Assembly (NCBI GenBank): GCA_963682025.1
Contig: OY821519.1
Location: 16,405,378-16,469,377 of the forward strand
Length of the DNA: 64,000 nucleotides
From: Cordilura impudica
Taxonomy: Eukaryota > Arthropoda > Insecta > Diptera > Scathophagidae
Direction: 5' to 3'
The position numbers and the translations under genes were made by a program. The notes beneath the pieces are model-generated. The model was given only the letters and a program-made list of their open reading frames with translations. It did not search any database and was not told where the DNA came from. This document shows, in pieces, positions 1-11,605 of the stretch; within the stretch, counting starts at the first letter, position 1; each line of letters starts with the position of its first letter.

Positions 1-1
1 A

Positions 2-202
2 GTGAATGTGATCGCTGGCAAGGATGGAGTAGTGCGGGTAGCTTTAGTTAAAACCATCAATGGTACAAGTCGACGAGCTGTTGCAAAATTGGCCGTATTG
101 CCCATTGACGATAACTCGGTTGGAAACCCCAGCTTTCCAACGGGGGGAGGATGTTCGTTTCAAAACACTGTGCCAGCAGAGGCAGCATCTAAAAGAAGTT
201 AA
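2..202 (+). CDS. BEL/Pao-type retrotransposon pol, C-terminal end (partial)
   Basis: The open frame enters from the left edge, so only the last ~66 residues are visible. It begins VIAGKDGVVRVALVKTING and continues to AVAKLAVLPI, the pattern of the small DUF5641-like domain that ends BEL/Pao polyproteins (a PG-DG-VR-V core followed by P-V-KL-LP). The frame runs through a G-rich polypurine tract at 142-151 into the LTR before stopping, as is common in this group. The upstream gag, protease, reverse transcriptase and integrase would lie outside the window. Sequence shows the motif and context; the family call rests on knowledge of BEL elements. An aspartic-protease element of another clade is less likely because of the C-terminal domain. 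Confidence 0.72.
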   Translation: MNVIAGKDGVVRVALVKTINGTSRRAVAKLAVLPIDDNSVGNPSFPTGGGCSFQNTVPAEAASKRS

Positions 203-546
203 ACGTATCGTCTTTGTACACACATCTGTATGCAGCGCAGCAATATAAAATCACTCTCTTTGTGCACACATCAATATGTATATTGATGTGTATATTCTTC
301 ATTTGTTTAAACTTGCTATTCATATTTTTATAACAACGAAACATTAGCAAGACATTAATATTTAATAATTGTAACGGAGAATTACAAACTTCATAATGAA
401 GATATATTGTGTATTTCTTTCCTTATTATAAAAGAATATATTTTGTTTTAGTCGCATAGTAACAAGCAAATAAAGTACTTGTTTGAAAAAAATCCAAAAA
501 TTTGATTTTTAATAATCGCCTGTAAAAAAGCTTACAGGCTGGAACA
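152..546 (+). repeat. 3' LTR of the BEL-type element
   Basis: The segment starts TGTTCG directly after the polypurine tract GGGGGGAGGA (142-151) and ends GGAACA, giving a TGTTC/GAACA terminal inverted repeat. A polyadenylation signal AATAAA lies near 470. The 395-bp length suits a BEL LTR. The 5' LTR is outside the window, so identity between LTRs cannot be judged. The right border is immediately followed by the AT-rich satellite, which may be the insertion target. Confidence 0.75.
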
Positions 547-3500
547 GTACCCTTTTTTTAAAAGGGCATTTTTTAATGTACACTTTGGTCTTTTCTAAAA
601 AGTTTCCAGCTTTTAAGAAAGTGCCATTATTGAAAAAAGTATCCTTTTTTTTAAAAGTAAATGTTAATGTACCCTTTTTATAAAAAGTACCCTCTATTTA
701 AAAGACTACCTTTTTTAAAGTTTCCGTTATTAAAAATGTACCCTCTTTTGAAAAAAGTATCATTTCTTGAGAAAAGTATCCTCTATTTAAAATAGGGCCA
801 TATTTAATGTACCCTTTGTTTAAAAATTAAAAAGATGTCCTTTAAAAAAATTACCCTTTTTTAAAAGTACCTACTCTTTTTGAAAAAGTGCCCTTTTATT
901 GAAAAAGTGCCCTTTTATTGAAAAAGCGCCTTTATTGATCAAGCGAAAAAGTACATTTTAATTTAAAAATTTTTTTTGAAGTTCCCTCTTGTTAAAGTAT
1001 TCTTTTTTAAAGTGCCTCTTTAATCTACCATTCGGTTAAAAATTAAAAAAGTTATCTTTTTTTTAAATATTTCATTTTTTTTTTCAAAAAGTACCCTTTT
1101 TTTAAAGAAGTATCTTTTTTTAAAAAAAATACCGTTCTCTAGAAAGTTTCCCTTTCAAAAAAATATTAAATTTTAGAAAGAAGTATATTTTTTAATAAGT
1201 ACCCTTTTTAAAAAAGGGCCTTACTTTAAATGAACACTTTTTATTGAAATTACCCTGTATTTAAAAGATACATTTTTAAAGTATCCTTGTTTAAAGAAGT
1301 ACCCTTTTTTAAAAAAATATTCTATTTTAAAAATGTACCCTTTATTGAAAAAGTACCTTTTTTTGAATAATTTTTTTAAAAAAGTACCGTTTTTTGAAAA
1401 AGTACCTTTTTTAAAATAAATTTTTAAAATGTTCCCTTTTGAAATGTACCCTTATTTATAATAAGTACCATTTTTGAAAGAACTCTCTTTTTTTTAAAGA
1501 TTATCCTTTTTGAAAAGAGACGTTTTTGAAAAAAGTATATTTTTTTTAAATACCATTTTTTAAAAAGGGCCATTTTTAATGTACCCTTTGTCTAAAAATT
1601 AAAAAAAAATTATCCTTTTTTCAAAATATAACTACCTCTTTATTTTATTTATTTATTTATCAGAATATTACACTTACAATTTAATTATTAGTATAATATA
1701 ATACGAAAAGCTATGACAGCGATGGTATAAGCTTTAAAAGTACCTCTTTAAAAAGTACCATTTTATTGAAAAAGTACCTTTTATTTTAACATGTACCCTT
1801 TTTAAAAAGTCCCCTTTGATTGAAAAATTAATTTAGAAATTGCTTTTTTAAGTACCATTTTGTAAAGTACTCTTTTTTAGAAAAGGACATTTTTTAATGT
1901 ACACTTTGGTTAAAAATTAAAAAATTATGATTCTTTTTTTAAATATTGCCCTTTTTTTTAAAAAAAAGTGTGGTTTTTAAAAAAGTACCCTTTTCCAAAA
2001 AGGTTCCCTTATTAAAAAAGAAACCCTTTTTTGAAAAAGTATTCTTTATTTAAAAAGTTCCATTTTCTCCAGTATCTTTTTTTAAAAGTACCTTTTTTTT
2101 AAAAGGGCATTTTTTAATGTACACTTTGGTCTTTTCTAAAAAGTTTCCCGCTTTTAAGAAAGTGCCATTATTGAAAAAAGTATCCTTTTTTTTAAAGTAA
2201 ATGTTAATGTACCCTTTTTATAAAAAGTACCCTCTATTTAAAAGACTACCTTTTTTAAAGTTTCCGTTATTAAAAATGTACCCTATTTTGAAAAAAGTAT
2301 CATTTCTTGGGAAAAGTATCCTCTATTTAAAATAGGGCCATATTTAATGTACCCTTTGTTTAAAAATTAAAAAAATTACCCTTTTTTAAAAGTACCTACT
2401 CTTTTTGAAAAAGTGCCCTTTTATTGAAAAAGTGCCCTTTTATTGAAAAAGCGCCTTTATTGATCAAACGAAAAAGTTCATTTTGATTTAAAAATTTTTT
2501 TTTGAAGTTCCCTCTTGTTAAAGTATCCTTTTTTAAAGTGCCTTTTTAATCTACCCTTCGGTTAAAAATTAAAAAAGTTATCTTTTTTTTAAATATTACT
2601 TTTTTTTTTAAAAAAGTACCCTTTTTTAGAAAAGTGCCTTTAAAAAAAAAAGTACCGTTCTCTGAAAAGTTTCCCTTTCAAAAAGATATAAAATTTTTGG
2701 AAGAAGTATATTTTTTAATAAGTACCCTTTTTAAAAAAGGGACCTTCCTTTAAATGAACACTTTTTATTGGAAATACACTTTATTTAAAAAATACATTTT
2801 TAAAGTATCCTTGTTTAAAGAAGTACCCTTTTTTAAAAAATATCCTATTTTAAAAATGTACACTTTGTTGCAAAAGTACATTTTTTTAAACAAATTTTTT
2901 AAAAAAGTTCAGTTTTTTGAAAAAGTACCTTTTTTTAAATGTACCCTTATTTATAATAAGTACCATTTTTGAAAGAAGTTATTTTTTTTTTAAATTACCC
3001 TTTTTTAAAAAAGTATATTTAAAAAAAAAAATACCATTTTTTAAAAAGGGCCATTTTTAATGTACCTTTTGTCTAAAATTTAAAAAAAATTATCCTTTTT
3101 TCAAAAAAAAGAAACTACCTCTTTAAAAAGTACCATTTTATTGAAAAAGTACTTTTCATTTTAAAAGGTACCCTTTTTTAAAAAGTCTCCTTTGATTGAA
3201 AAATTAATTTAAAAACAATTTTTTTTTAAGTATCATTTTGTAAAGTACTCTTTTTTAAAAAATTGTATTTTTTAGTGTACACTTTCGTTAAAAATTAAAA
3301 AAGTATGATTTTTTTCAAATATTGCCTTTTTGAAAAAAATCTGGTTTTTTAAAAAAGTACCCTTTTCTAAAAAGGTTCCCTTATTAATAAAGAACCCTTT
3401 TTTGAAAAAGTTTTCTTTAATTAAAAAGTTCCCTTTTCTTAAGTTTCTTTTTTTAAAAGTACCCGTTTTTTAAAAGGCATATTTTAATGTACCCTTTGGT

Positions 3501-3932
3501 CAAAAATTAAAAAACTTATCCTTTTTTTAAGTATTGCGCTTTTTTTAAAAAGTGCCCTTTTCTAAAAAAGATTATTTTCTAAAAAGGTTCCCCTTTTAAG
3601 AAAGTGCCATTATTGAAAAAATATCATTTTTTTTAAAGTAAATGTTAATGTACCCTTTTTATAAAAAGTACCCTTTATTTAAAAAACTACCTTTTTAAAG
3701 TATCCTTTATTAAAAACATACCCTCTTTTGAAAAATTACCTATTTAAGAAAAAAGTACCTCTTTTTAAAGTAACCTCTTTTGAAAAAGTACCTTGTTTTG
3801 AAAAGTACGTTTTTTTTAAAAAGTTCCCGTTTTCAAAATGTACCCTTTAAAAAAAAATAACCTTTTTTTAAACAGTACCTTTTTTTTAAAAATGCCCTTT
3901 TTTAAAAATCACCCTTTTTTAAAAAATACCCT
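547..3932. repeat. AT-rich degenerate satellite with higher-order copies
   Basis: About 3.4 kb built of short variants of AAAAAGTACCCTTTTTTA. Each unit has a palindromic GTAC flanked by A-runs and T-runs. Longer blocks recur: the block at 560-650 (AAAAGGGCATTTTTTAATGT and what follows) returns at 2101-2190, an offset of 1541 bp. The GTGCCATTAT block at 621 recurs at 2162 and 3604. TGATCAA at 936 recurs at 2461. So the array consists of at least two long higher-order copies and part of a third, on top of the ~17-20-bp units. No coding content is credible here. Confidence 0.85.
1643..1740 (-). mobile_element. 5'-truncated non-LTR retrotransposon end in satellite
   Basis: A 98-bp block unlike the satellite is flanked by direct repeats TACCTCTTTA at 1633-1642 and 1741-1750. 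The corresponding place in the later higher-order copy (about 3115-3130) has the site once and no insert. Read on the minus strand the insert ends in GATAAATAAATAAATAAAAT, a simple A-rich tail typical of target-primed insertions. Inference: a severely 5'-truncated LINE 3' end (a SINE is possible) inserted after the array had duplicated. Confidence 0.7.
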
Positions 3933-4760
3933 GGTTTAGCAGCTGGTTTCATTTGAGATTTGCACGACACTTTCATGCAGATTTTATCTCCGAAGAATAT
4001 TTTCTACCTAACAAAATTTTTTTAATGTGTTTATTTAATTGAAAATTGCTTGCTTTTACTACAGTATTATTTTTAATTTTGATTTTTTGAAAAATATTTA
4101 TTTTTATTAGTTGTTTTTATAAGAGATTTCAAATGGCGCCCAGTAACTTTTAAATTCGTTTTTAAAAATGATTTTTTTTAATCATAAATATAGTGTTTTC
4201 ACACCCCATACTCACATTTTGTGGGAATTATTTTTTTGTCAAAACCCATGATTTATAAATACATTTGAGAAGTTTGTGTAAAGTTTGCAACTATTAATAG
4301 TACTTTACACAGGCATATAAATTAGCCTTTATCGGGTATATTTTTAGTCTGAATAGGGCGACTTCAATTTCGTAACTGTTTTTATTATTATCATTTAATA
4401 TATCCTTAAATTAAACTATTATGTACCAGCTAATACAAATAAAAAATTTTAAATTTTCGACTTTTAATATTAATATCAGCTCATTTTTAGCGAAGAATGA
4501 TTTGAATTTTTTTCTAATTATCGTATGATTTCTAAGGTCCCCAAACATTTTTATAGGGATTAAACTTTGGGTATTATAACGTTGGTTGCATTAAATAATG
4601 CATTTCATTGGTGTTCTAGCTTTTCTACTCTCAAATTTTTCAGATAGTAATTAATTCTTTCTGAAGAAGACAATTGTGCTCAATCACAAAAAATGCTTTT
4701 TGCCAGCAACAGCTTTATTTTTAAATGGTTCGGCTATCACAATTGAAACAGTGCAAACAA
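3933..4760. other. Non-coding AT-rich stretch, no feature seen
   Basis: No open frame, terminal repeat or copy of another window repeat was recognised. The left boundary is where the GTACCCTTTT satellite stops. Confidence 0.5.
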
Positions 4761-5123
4761 TCTATAATATTAATAGGCTAGGCGATTTCTTGTGACCGAT
4801 GTTTTGTTCTACTGTTTCATCCCGATTTTGACCAAGCGTATATTATTTGAAAGACATTTCATTTTAGCTGTTTTCCAGATTTACAGATTTTTTTAATTTT
4901 GTCCTTTGTTTGGAGTAAATTGCATTTAAAATTGTTACTAACACATGCATAAAATTATACATATACTATGTGTGTGTTTATTAAATTTGTGTTTGTTAAT
5001 GTGCTTGTTATCTTCATTCACAATAATAATAAACCAAAAAAGTGTTGGTTTGTGAATTGGCTAAGTTGAAAAATAAAGTTGCCTAGAAATTGCACTCGAA
5101 TTACGAGCGCTGGAATGTGCTAG
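4761..5123 (+). mobile_element. Short non-autonomous Helitron, family H, copy 1
   Basis: Starts TCTATAATATTAATAGGCTA and ends GCTGGAATGTGCTAG, with the flanking bases A and T expected for Helitron insertion between A and T. A near-palindrome (CTCGAATTACGAG) lies just before the terminal CTAG, in the position of the Helitron 3' hairpin. The interior is AT-rich and non-coding. The same ends recur in about ten further places in this window in both orientations, which fixes the boundaries. Confidence 0.85.
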
Positions 5124-6770
5124 TAAAAAATAATTGCGTTTACAGATTTAAAAAATTTCAAAACAAGACAATTGGAATGTTTTTTGTCCCTGCTGAATAA
5201 TTAAGAAAAATGGACATACCACTAAGCTAACTTTTTTCCTATCATTTGGGATTTATTTCCTGTTTTTTTTGTTATTTCAAAATTAATAAATAAAAGTATT
5301 AAACTAAATTTCTCGTATTCTTAATAAACTACAGTTATGCACTTAAAATGGTTTATACCGGTAAGTGGTTTGTTACAATCAATAAATAAAATCGGAGTTC
5401 CATAGTATGAACTAAATCTGATATTTCGTATAACCGAATTTATTTAAGGAATCAGTGGCCATTCACATCTTATGGTAATTTAGAAAATATAACGCAATAA
5501 TCAAAACAGAAAAATATGATAGTACAGGGGACTTGCAAAATTTGATTAACAACAAATTCGGTTGCCATAACGAATCTATTTTCTGTATGTAGGCATACAG
5601 GATTTGCTCAATTAAAATACCCTTATTAAATTTTCATATATCTTTGAAAAAAGTTATTAAACTTCTACTACATGAATCCTTTTATGTCCTTCAGTAAAGC
5701 TATCTGAGTTATACTTCAAATGTGAAACTAAGATTTATATTATTATATTTAAGAATTTTCTTTAAACAGCAGTTTTTAAACTTCCCTTTAATATCGCTAA
5801 TGTAAATCTGAAATTAATTTGAATCAACACCAACCCATGTCTCCTCTATGTATCACACCCCCACATCTCTTAGAAATTCTTTAGGTAAACAATAATCAAA
5901 TATCATTATCTCATATTAAGTTCTTCGAATGTTCTTCTCAAGTATCCACTTAATGGTTTGGATGGCAGCAAACAACAAGACAAACAACAAAAAGTGCCAA
6001 CAATTGCTGACAGGCTTGCCGTGTTTAACTCTCAATTAAGGAGATAAAAAGGATAGATATTTTTAATTAGGTATAAAATGGAATATGTGGATTTAAGAAT
6101 ACCTCCGGGAATAAATATGTATCATTATTATAAGCAAACCATTTACGAAATTCATTTACTTATTCATAGATTGTTTCTATATTAAATTTATGTATAAACA
6201 TCGTCCGTTTACTAACAAATTTGACTAGAATGCTTTCACATATCTGTAACTGATAAAGGAAGTAACGTATTTCAGTAAGACTTCCATTAATGAATATACT
6301 GAATCTGGGGCTTGAAGTCAATATATCAACGCTGTGAAATTTCCATTATATGATTTATTTTTTTTTTTGAAATCAAAGGGAATATCGTAGCTAAGCAACT
6401 TTAAGCGATTTCTTACTAATTTTCAGATTTGGTTACCTAAAAAATTAATCTAGCTCTATCAGATGAAATCTGCAGGATTTATTATGGGATAAGGCTCTTA
6501 GAGAAAAGTCCAATATAGGTGTATATCTTGAAAATGAGGCACTTACAAGAGACGGCGAGGGATTTACAAGAGCTAAGTGTAACTACCTAAAAGTTTAAGC
6601 TACATCATTTAACTTTAGTGTTTATGTGTCAATCTACCAAAATGTGAACGAAATCGTTTTGTTTTCGAGCTAAAGACATATTAACTTTCGAGCCAAATAA
6701 TCAGCATTTGCTGCAGTTTTTGATTTTCTTCCCTAATTCGTAAAAAGTACTGCCTAAAGTCTATGATATT
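5124..6770. other. Non-coding AT-rich stretch, no feature seen
   Basis: Possibly unique host sequence. No frame of interest, no copy of the repeats found elsewhere in the window. A small A-rich/AC patch lies near 5965-5995. Confidence 0.45.
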
Positions 6771-7279
6771 TTAAGTTCGTGTTCTCAAAAAAAAAAAAAA
6801 AAAAACAGAACATAAACAATACACAGGTTCTAGTGTAGCTTTATTTTCAGTTCGTGTTCCTGAACGCGTACAGCTAAAAATAAAAACATTATCCAATGGC
6901 GATCGAAAAAATCCTATCTATATACCCCGACAAAAACAACGACAATTGTTTCAACTAAATTTATTTAAAAAGTCTAAAATAATTCATTGGCAGGTATAGA
7001 AAAATAAAAATAAAAGATAATAAAAATAAAAATAAAAAGATAAAAAAAATAAAAATAAAAAGCTAATAAAAAGGAAACGAAAATAATTCATAAACAAAAT
7101 ACAAAAATTTCTCTGTGTGGTTAAAATTAAACTGTTGTTATTCACTGAACTCGAACCTGTTTATTATTCATGTTCTGTTTTTCCACAGTAAACGTGCCAA
7201 AACATGAACTTAAAATAAAGCTACACTCAACATGTGTATTGCTCATGTTCTGTTTTTTTAGAGAACATGCTCTTAAAAT
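6771..7279. repeat. Diverged inverted repeat pair with short tandem copies
   Basis: The arm at 6771-6858 (TTAAGTTCGTGTTCTC, A-run, ACAGAACATAAACAATACAC) matches the reverse complement of 7201-7279 (AACATGAACTTAAAATAAAG ... GTGTATTGCTCATGTTCTG). On the right side the unit is also repeated in tandem at about 7149-7227 and 7228-7290, each ending near AGCTACACTC. Between the arms lie AAAATAAAAATAAA simple repeats (about 6995-7060). Likely a decayed foldback or tandem element; no protein. Confidence 0.55.
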
Positions 7280-7299
7280 ACAGCTACACTCGAAACTGT

Positions 7300-8010
7300 G
7301 TCGTTTAAGTGTGTTCCAATAAAACAATAAGTGATAGAAACATGTTCGTGTTCACAATCAAGTATTAAAACGAAGCACATTCATGATTGTGTTCGTCAAA
7401 GTACAAAATTTAGGAACACACATAATTGACATGAAATTAAAAATAATTGTTGCTTGTTTTAGAACAGAACATTGTGTGTTTGATGTGTGTATTTTTTGAA
7501 CCTTGGTATTAATCCAAAAGCAAAGAAATTGTTTTCTATACGATTCGGAGCCCAGAGATGTCAAAAGGCTATTCTGCAGGTCTTCAAGTGTTTCGAAAGA
7601 TGTCGTATTTGTATCCTACGGCACCTCAAAGCTTAATAAATCGTATGTGAAGCCCTATCAACCAGGAAAACATCAACACCAATGCCCAATATGCATGGCG
7701 CTCATGTAATGCTCTGTATTTGGTGGGATTAGATGGGTGTAGTGTATTAAGAGCTAACAAAACTGGGTGAAATCAGTACAGGGGAGCTGTTCGGACTGAG
7801 CGTTATAGCAAAAATGGTCAGAATAAGAGAACATGACAATGCTCGGCCACATGTTTCGAAATAAACCAAAAACTGTTTCAATAATAATGATCCGTTCTTT
7901 TTAGCAAGGAATCCCTAAATAGTCTGTAGGATGGAAAAATGTTGCAGCTCCCGATGGAACATCTCTTGAATAACGTACATATTTCTTATACTTTTTAAAT
8001 AAAACTTCAT
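7300..8010. other. Non-coding stretch, no feature seen
   Basis: Short overlapping frames here have no recognisable motif and I do not credit them. Confidence 0.4.
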
Positions 8011-8013
8011 TCA

Positions 8014-8217
8014 AGTGGCCGCCTCATTGGTTTCGGAAAAATGCGTCATATCTAATAAATTTTTCATAACTTTTACGAGCATCTCGGATGGTATAGTGAT
8101 GATTTGTGCTCGAATGTTTGACTTGAGCTCGTCAATGAGCTGAAGCTCGTTGGGGTACACTTTATTTTACAAACAAACCCACAGAAAGAGGTCCGGCGAG
8201 GTAAGATCTGGAGATCT
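8014..8217 (-). pseudogene. DDE transposase C-terminal relic (IS630/Tc1/mariner-like)
   Basis: The minus strand reads RSPDLTSPDLFLWVCL, stop, NKVYPNELQLIDELKSNI and IPSEMLVKVMKNLLDM. The SPDL-P-DFFLWG pattern carries the last catalytic aspartate of this transposase superfamily, and the NKVY...ELK...IP-ML-VM-N segment is the usual C-terminal tail. The same frame stays open on the far side of a stop at 8227 up to about 8451, but that part shows no recognised motif. It is a broken fragment without visible terminal repeats. It differs from the mariner copies elsewhere in the window and probably belongs to another lineage. Confidence 0.55.
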
Positions 8218-8700
8218 GATAGTCAGTCAATGTCGCCTCTTTTGGACACCATATAACCATTGTTTGATTTTTAGTATGGCATGGTGCACCGTGTTGTTAA
8301 ACAAGTAACCGTCAACAGCTTTTTTCACATTTTCGGGCAGACATAATGAGGCAACATCCACCGATATCGTTCCACATCGACAGTTTTGCAAAGGTATTTC
8401 CTGTAGATTCTCGTTCTCCAAGTTCTGCAATTGGATGTGGTCGATCACCAAAATTTGTTTCTAAAAGTCAGGTTCAGTGTCAACCATACGAGCCTTTTTT
8501 GGCCGTGCTGCAAGCGCCGTGGCCGGTTTGCCAGCAAAAGGTATTCAATTACCCTTCAAATGGAAAGAAATGCAAATTCTTTCTTCCAATGCGCTGCAAA
8601 GTAGTTCAAATGCCACCAAAATGCTAAGCGCGGTGAAGATAGGACCCATTTGGTTTCTCTTCCGTTACAACCAGTTCATTTTTTTTAAATTAACCAACAC

Positions 8701-9640
8701 TCAAGGGATGGCCTTACAAATGCAGTTAATTGTGTTGATTTCAGGAAAATAGGTTATGGGAAGGAGGAGAGAGGGACAAGTGTAGTGGATATTTGACTTA
8801 AATTTTATTAGATTATAACTGTCAGGAAAGACCTCTGCGGGGAGTTTATTCCACATACGGCTAGTTCCATTGATAAACGAATTCTCTCTGTAATGCGTTG
8901 TGCGGTCAACTGGACAATAGACTACAAATGGATGTGATCTACTAGAGAAGCGGGTGGAGCGAACCGAAACTCGGACTTGTAATAAGTTCGCTAATCTCAG
9001 AAGAACATTTCCCATGGTAGTATCTATAGAACAGTGCCACACAACCCACATTCCGACGATGTTCCAACGATTTAATAGAGTTGGATACCCTCCTGTCATT
9101 GATGAGCGCCAACGCCCTCCTTTGTACATGGTCTAGTAGCTCCAAAATAGACTTTGAAGCTCCTGCTCATATATGGGAATTGTATTCCATTTTCGGTCGG
9201 ATGTAAGTGGTATAGATTTTAAGGAGATCAGAAGGAGTGAAGTAATTTTTACACCGTTTTAGATAACCAAGACACTTGAATGCTTCTTTCGACACTTGAA
9301 AAACATGCTCGTTCCAACGAGCATCACATTGAATTCTCATGCCTAGAACATCAAGTGTATCCGATTCCTCAATACCTATACCACCCATATATACAGATGA
9401 CATTGTTGATTTCATGGCCCTATGGGTCAACATACAACATTGAGTCTTCAGCGCATTAAAATCAACCCTATTCGCTTTACCCCACTCGGAGATTGTTAAA
9501 GGTCTTGATTGAGTGTGTAATTCATTGTCTGCCTTTTGCCCCCAACCTCCAAGACGCTTGGCCTACAATTAAAGGAAAATGAATGACAAATGCTGCTATC
9601 ATCTGCGAAACAGTATATAGAATTATTGGATCGTCTTGGA
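8701..9640 (-). pseudogene. Non-LTR retrotransposon reverse transcriptase, 3' part (broken)
   Basis: Read on the minus strand, the fragment starts with NSIYCFADDSSICHSF (FADD at 9598-9609, the catalytic box of reverse transcriptase). It then passes through the thumb-like segment (VLGMRIQCDARWNEHVFQVS and YTTYIRPKMEYNSHI) and ends with the C-terminal motif TSRMWNKLPAEVFPDSYNLI near 8830. At least three frame changes and stops interrupt it. The 3' end near 8700 is supported by a second copy of the same 3' region at 19789-20155. The element supplied reverse transcription for target-primed insertion; this copy is 5'-truncated and dead. Clade (Jockey/CR1-like versus other) is not resolved. Confidence 0.75.
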
Positions 9641-9902
9641 CGTTACTGAACAGCATGTGGATGCTCCCCTACTGCCCTTTGCTCAACAAAATTCGACCCT
9701 AACCGACGAATACTGTTGTCTGATATTCCTTCTTGGCCACGATATTTGGGACGATATGCACGTTGAGTTGACACAGCTGAACGACTATTCAATGTACACT
9801 GTCATTATTTCGATGTATTGTTTTGAATTGATGTTTCAAAACATGTCTTTTTAAGTCTATTGGTTGGCAAGTGTCAAAGTTATTAAATGTTGCCATACTG
9901 AC

Positions 9903-10265
9903 ATAAATTCTTAGTACAACTCCCATATAAAGCTGCTTTACGATTTTCACTTAAATCTAACAAAAAACAAAAATATTTCACAGATATTTCCCTAATTTCG
10001 GCTGCTTATGTTGGGATGCTTATGAATAAAATAGATGTCTTTACCAAATATTGTTAGGATCGATCCGTTTTTCGACCTTATCCCCATATAAATATATCAC
10101 CCGATATGACTTTTTTTATATCTTCAGTAAAAAAAAAATAAATAAATAAGAACAATGCCATTCAAGCTTGGCTTATACTTATTTTCCATATTCAATTTGG
10201 ACTTAATATCCTTTCTCTAAGCGCATGTATAAAGTATCCTATAGTCGGTCTAGGTTATATTTTTG
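9903..10265 (+). mobile_element. mini-me/DINE-like element C, 3' part
   Basis: Collinear with the 3' half of the full copies at 19508 and 31058: AGCTGCTTTACGATTTTCAC, CTTACCAAATATTGTTAGGA, and the end TATAGTCGGTCTAGG. The 5' half with the (GTCC)n tract is missing. It is diverged and non-coding, and sits between two LINE relics. Confidence 0.7.
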
Positions 10266-10324
10266 GAAAAAATCCCCCATTTTTAAGTTATACATCACTT
10301 TATTCGTTATAGTCTAATTTGCTG

Positions 10325-11342
10325 ACTGACGGGAACTTACCATTGAACGTGGATTACACTACTCCAGGAAGCGTATTTGAACGACACTACAACATTCTAA
10401 TTCCGACCAGGGAAACTTGGTCTGGGAGAATACAGGTAGCAGGTATTTCATAAATTTCTACACTGACGGATCGAAATTCTGCGGTCAAGTTGGTTTCGGA
10501 GTCTATTCAGGGGAGTTTGTAATAAATTTGGCTAGAAGGTTACCAGACCACTGCAGGCGGAGTTGCTGGCAATAATGTAAGTTGCTGATTGGCTGGGTCA
10601 GAATATTTTGTCTACAACCACAGTCAACATCTACTCTGATAGTCAAGCCGCGGTAAAATTCATGTAATTAATGTTCCTGAAAACGATTACAGCCCTTAAC
10701 TGCCGCACGCCCTAAAATGAGATGACCAACCACTTCGATATCAGACTCATATGGGTCCCAGGGCATGGGAATATATTTGTAAACTGCACAGCTGATGAAC
10801 TGGCAAGACAGGGGACAGGTTCCAGCGTTTTTGGAATGTGTTGGTAAACCCTTGGAACCGTTCAAGCTGGAACTTCAACTTCACGAGGCAAATCTGGCCG
10901 GCTCTGAATCGAAAGCACACAAGTGCGCTACTATCACTCCCTCGTGGGGAGATTTCGACGGTATTGCTGTTATCACTAGTCACTGCCTCATAGGGAGATA
11001 TACTGAATGCCTCAGGGTCTCATCAAATGATTTCTGCCATAGTTGCATGAATGTGGAGGAGGTGGATGAGGTGAAGGGTATAAAACATTTCCTTTGCTAT
11101 TGCCCGGCGCTCTCCAGTACTAGACTTCGAAGATTGGGAACGTTGTTTCTTCACGATTTCTCTGACATCTCAAATGTGGAAATTTCAAATCTCAGGGGTT
11201 TCATCAGGAGCCAGAACAGGTTCTAGGGTGGGGACTGAGGGGAACACCCACACGTCCCTTGGTAGCATAAAGGACCCCAGAGTCCCAGAGTCCAGAGTGC
11301 TTATCCTTGGATTAGCAGCCACTTCCAACCTAACCTAACCTG
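10325..11342 (+). pseudogene. Non-LTR retrotransposon RNase H and zinc-knuckle 3' end (I/LOA-like)
   Basis: The plus strand, in several frames, shows an RNase H domain: FYTDGSKFCGQVGFGVYSGE near 10456, IYSDSQAAVKF near 10630 and WVPGHGN near 10750. After a frameshift comes the open segment 10795-11226 with a C-terminal cysteine/histidine cluster (CHSCM ... KHFLCYCPAL near 11035-11110). The element ends with the tail CCTAACCTAACCT at 11326-11340. RNase H plus a CCHC knuckle is known from I/LOA/R1-group LINE ORF2 proteins. The reverse transcriptase itself is absent (5' truncation), and frameshifts near 10680 and 10800 make it non-functional. Confidence 0.72.
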
Positions 11343-11605
11343 GGTCCATATTAAAAGAAGTCTACAATAATATCTCTCAAACGGAAAGAGTTATACGCAT
11401 TTGAAATTTGAGAACATGCTAAGAAGTCTTAGGTGTTGGATCACCCTAATTAAAATAAAGTTTTCAATTTTCTAAAGTTACAACCTTCTTACAACCTGAT
11501 AATTTTTCCAATAATATAATTTGAAAGTCTATGCCATTTATAGAGAATTCAATTTAAGTATAAAAACTATAATCGATATCAATCTAAAGCCGACAGATTT
11601 AAATG

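Noticed and set aside
2754..2972. 72-residue Lys/Phe/Tyr-rich frame
   Set aside because: Satellite sequence; the repeat unit alone generates such frames.
8346..8752. Two overlapping ~90-residue plus-strand frames
   Set aside because: They sit opposite transposase and LINE relics on the minus strand and show no motif.
9636..9854. 72-residue plus-strand frame
   Set aside because: No motif; begins in the antisense of the LINE reverse transcriptase and runs into unassigned sequence.
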